Origin: Sphagnum compactum
Lineage: Eukaryota; Bryophyta; Sphagnopsida; Sphagnales
Reading direction: 5' to 3'
DNA length: 64,000 nt
Assembly (NCBI GenBank): GCA_965153455.1
Contig: OZ234497.1
Coordinates: forward strand, 20,205,872 to 20,269,871
Numbering within the stretch: the first letter of the stretch is position 1; each line of letters opens with the position of its first letter. This document shows positions 62,101 through 64,000 of this stretch, in pieces. Below the pieces are notes generated by a model. The model was not told the DNA's origin. It made no database searches and was given only the letters and a program-made list of their open reading frames with translations. Both the position numbers and the translations under genes were made by a program.

Positions 62101-62260
62101 AAGGTAAGAACACGATATATGTTAGAAGATGATTCAATCAAACTTTATTTTAATAACGTATGAAGACAAAGGTTATGACGAGAAAGTGTACCCAAAATTG
62201 GTGTTGAATAAACTAAAGGTATTGGAAGATCATACCCCTATTTATACCCCATTGAGGACC
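59191..62260. other. Possible LINE 5' part and AT-rich DNA
   Basis: Positions 59191-60300 contain scattered open pieces upstream of the LINE endonuclease on its strand and may be its ORF1 and leader. Positions 60300-62260 are AT-rich with no recognised feature. A short CCTA-type run lies at 61921-61980, and repeated phrases about aaatggccaatg lie near 61780-61900. Confidence 0.35.
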
Positions 62261-62269
62261 TAATTCAAG

Positions 62270-62560
62270 GAAGTTCCATAGAGGCTTCCATGTGTGCATC
62301 GACCACATTAATAATAGTGTACTAAAAATCAACTAAAACTTAACTGAAGGTTAATTTAGATTATACCTTATTGGAGACTTTAATCAAGCTTCCATAGAGG
62401 TTTCCATGTGTGCATCGATCAAAAAAACTTCTTGAAACGTTTCCTTACTAATAATGAACTAAATTTAAACTAAGGGTTAACTCATATTATACCCCATTAG
62501 AGATCTAAATCAAGGAAGCCTCGAAGCTTCCATGTGTGCACTGACCGAACAAAGAATTAA
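62270..62560. repeat. Three-copy degenerate direct repeat
   Basis: The phrase ttccatgtgtgcatcgacc recurs near 62287, 62401 and 62529 in slightly changed form. Each copy is preceded by a taccccattgag-type word and followed by a run of ctaaa words, giving steps of about 114 and 128 bp. Confidence 0.65.
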
Positions 62561-62679
62561 CTAAGAGTAAACAATTATGTAAATGATGATACAAACGATG
62601 ATGCAAGCAATGATGTAGGTGACTATGTTGATGTAATGATGATGTAAGTGATGGGTGATGGTGGTGTCTGTGACACATA

Positions 62680-63000
62680 CTTACCTACCCATCCACCCAC
62701 CCACCTACCTACCTACCTACCTATTACAACCTACTTACCTACCTACCTACTCCAAAATACCTACTTACCTACCCACCCATTGACCTACCTATTACAACCA
62801 ACCTACCTATCCACCCACTCATCCACCCACTTACTTACCTACTACAACCTACCTACCTACCCACCGACCTATTAATTATTACCTACCTACTTACCTATCT
62901 ACCCACCCACCCACATATTAATTATTTACCTACTAAAACCTACTTAACCACCCACCTACTAACTACCTATTACAACCTACCTACCTACCCACTTACCTAT
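62680..63000. repeat. CCTA/CCCA simple-sequence array
   Basis: Interrupted runs of acctacctacct and cacccacc mixed with attacaac words. One plus-strand frame across it (62648-62875) is a false gene made of repeated Tyr-Leu-Pro-Thr. It is related to the simple sequence near 61921 and 42830-43740. Confidence 0.85.
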
Positions 63001-63074
63001 GTACTTCATAGTCTTATAGTGATGTGTCAAAATAAATATGTAAAAGAATTTTTTTGACAAAAATTGAACACCTT

Positions 63075-63149
63075 TGATGGTGTGGTCCATTGGTTAAAAA
63101 ATTGGTTTATTACTGGGGAGGTCAAGGGTTCAATTCCTAATAGTTGCAA
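63075..63149 (+). mobile_element. tRNA-like SINE head, copy 2
   Basis: An A-box-like TGGTCCATTGG (near 63081) and a B-box-like GGGTTCAATTCC (near 63126) at tRNA-like spacing, with GGTCAAGGG before the B box as in the copy at 17761-17822. No anticodon stem-loop of a functional tRNA is evident, so a SINE remnant is more likely than a tRNA gene. Confidence 0.4.
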
Positions 63150-64000
63150 CCTATGTACATGTTTAGGGAGCTAAAGCAGATAGGCTAGGCTAAATTAAAT
63201 AGGTTATACTAGTTTAGGTGAAGTAGGTAAGGTATGGTAAGGTATGTTATACCAGCTACCTACCTATTGGCCTACAAAAGATAATTTTATAATAATTTTA
63301 AAAAGAAATTATTTAAATAATTTGACTAATCAAATGGTTCACTATTCACTAATCAAAATGACCAATCAAATGGTCTTTGTTTTGCTAATCAAAAAGACCA
63401 CCCAAGTCACACTGGACATGTTTAAATCGATTTGTCTAGAATGATGGGATCTTTTTGGCCTCTATCCAAACTAGTTTTTTTTACTAGAATTTCCTAGTTT
63501 GAAAAACCAAGAATTCTAGTAATAAGTTTTTTTCTTTTTTTGTTTGGTTTCATTGGTTTTATTCTTTGCATAACTTCCAATCTTCATCAACTTTTGGTTG
63601 AATGAGTCAAGTTGGACCAACCTTCATTGAACTACATCAATACCTTTGAATGAAATTCAATAAAACTTCATTAAAGATTGAATTGAAAGGTTCTAATCAA
63701 ATGAATGAGAGATAAGTTAATTCATTCTACCTTAGTAAAAAGAAATATTCAAATTTTTTGGATGTGGGGCCATTCGCACTTTTGTCCCTCGTGACAAAAA
63801 AAACTCCAATGATTTTAAATTAACAATATGTTGATAGTAGCATTTGTCAATAACTACCATATTTCTTTTCATCAATGTCAAGTCATCATTCAATGGCAAG
63901 CCAAATTTGCTTAAGAAATCCCACAATATTAACATATACTTGTGATGTTTGTATGATGTTTCATGGTTTCTCAAAATCATGAAAATGTGACGAGAGGAAA
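63150..64000. other. AT-rich DNA, nothing recognised
   Basis: Contains repeated phrases about ctaatcaaaatgacc near 63330-63400 and an 82-codon open stretch (63732-63980, minus) without recognisable motif. Confidence 0.4.

Noticed and set aside
62648-62875. Tyr-Leu-Pro-Thr repeat protein frame
   Set aside because: A translation of the CCTA simple-sequence array.
63075-63149. A functional tRNA gene
   Set aside because: Boxes and spacing are tRNA-like, but acceptor and anticodon stems do not pair by eye. A SINE head is more likely.

Overview
This is nuclear DNA of a land plant. It has genes with many short introns, a plant-type aminoalcoholphosphotransferase, a malectin-containing kinesin-14, a peroxisomal enoyl-CoA hydratase relative with an SKL C-terminus, and a heavy load of decayed Ty3/gypsy, LINE and CACTA-type elements and tandem arrays. 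I cannot name the species. The AT-rich repeat-dense background and the family mix would fit a large plant genome, possibly a seed-free plant. No bacterial, organellar or CRISPR features were seen.

Layout. 1-9.8 kb: gene-free repeat DNA with a 46-bp tandem array, a gag-like fragment and a solo LTR with a 5-bp target duplication. 9.87-19.86 kb: one large broken Ty3/gypsy element on the minus strand. It keeps its 5' LTR, primer-binding site, gag, protease, reverse transcriptase, RNase H and the start of integrase. A C5 cytosine DNA methyltransferase domain lies between protease and reverse transcriptase. A 2.7-kb CACTA-like element (15578-18269, TTT duplication) is nested in its gag. 20.9-21.8 kb: a fold-back element with inverted arms around a 50-bp array.

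22.7-42 kb is the gene core. It holds an 18-exon aminoalcoholphosphotransferase gene (+, 394 aa, with a 10-nt microexon), converging on a 19-exon malectin kinesin-14 (-, 1,234 aa, two apparent GC-AG introns). Upstream is a five-exon gene for a bacterial-type isoaspartyl dipeptidase with a signal peptide (-), head-to-head with a damaged enoyl-CoA hydratase gene (+). 48.6-53.7 kb holds a single-exon secreted protein gene (+) and a SEC14-like lipid-transfer gene (-). 54-64 kb is repeat DNA with a decayed LINE, degenerate tandem arrays, CCTA-type simple sequence and a tRNA-like SINE head.

The gene models were assembled by hand. In the three fully modelled genes every exon boundary keeps phase and the sums give intact reading frames. 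The genes are unrelated housekeeping or cellular functions (phospholipid synthesis, microtubule motor, peptide repair, peroxisomal beta-oxidation, lipid transfer) and do not form a system. The most unusual feature is the retrotransposon carrying its own cytosine methyltransferase.
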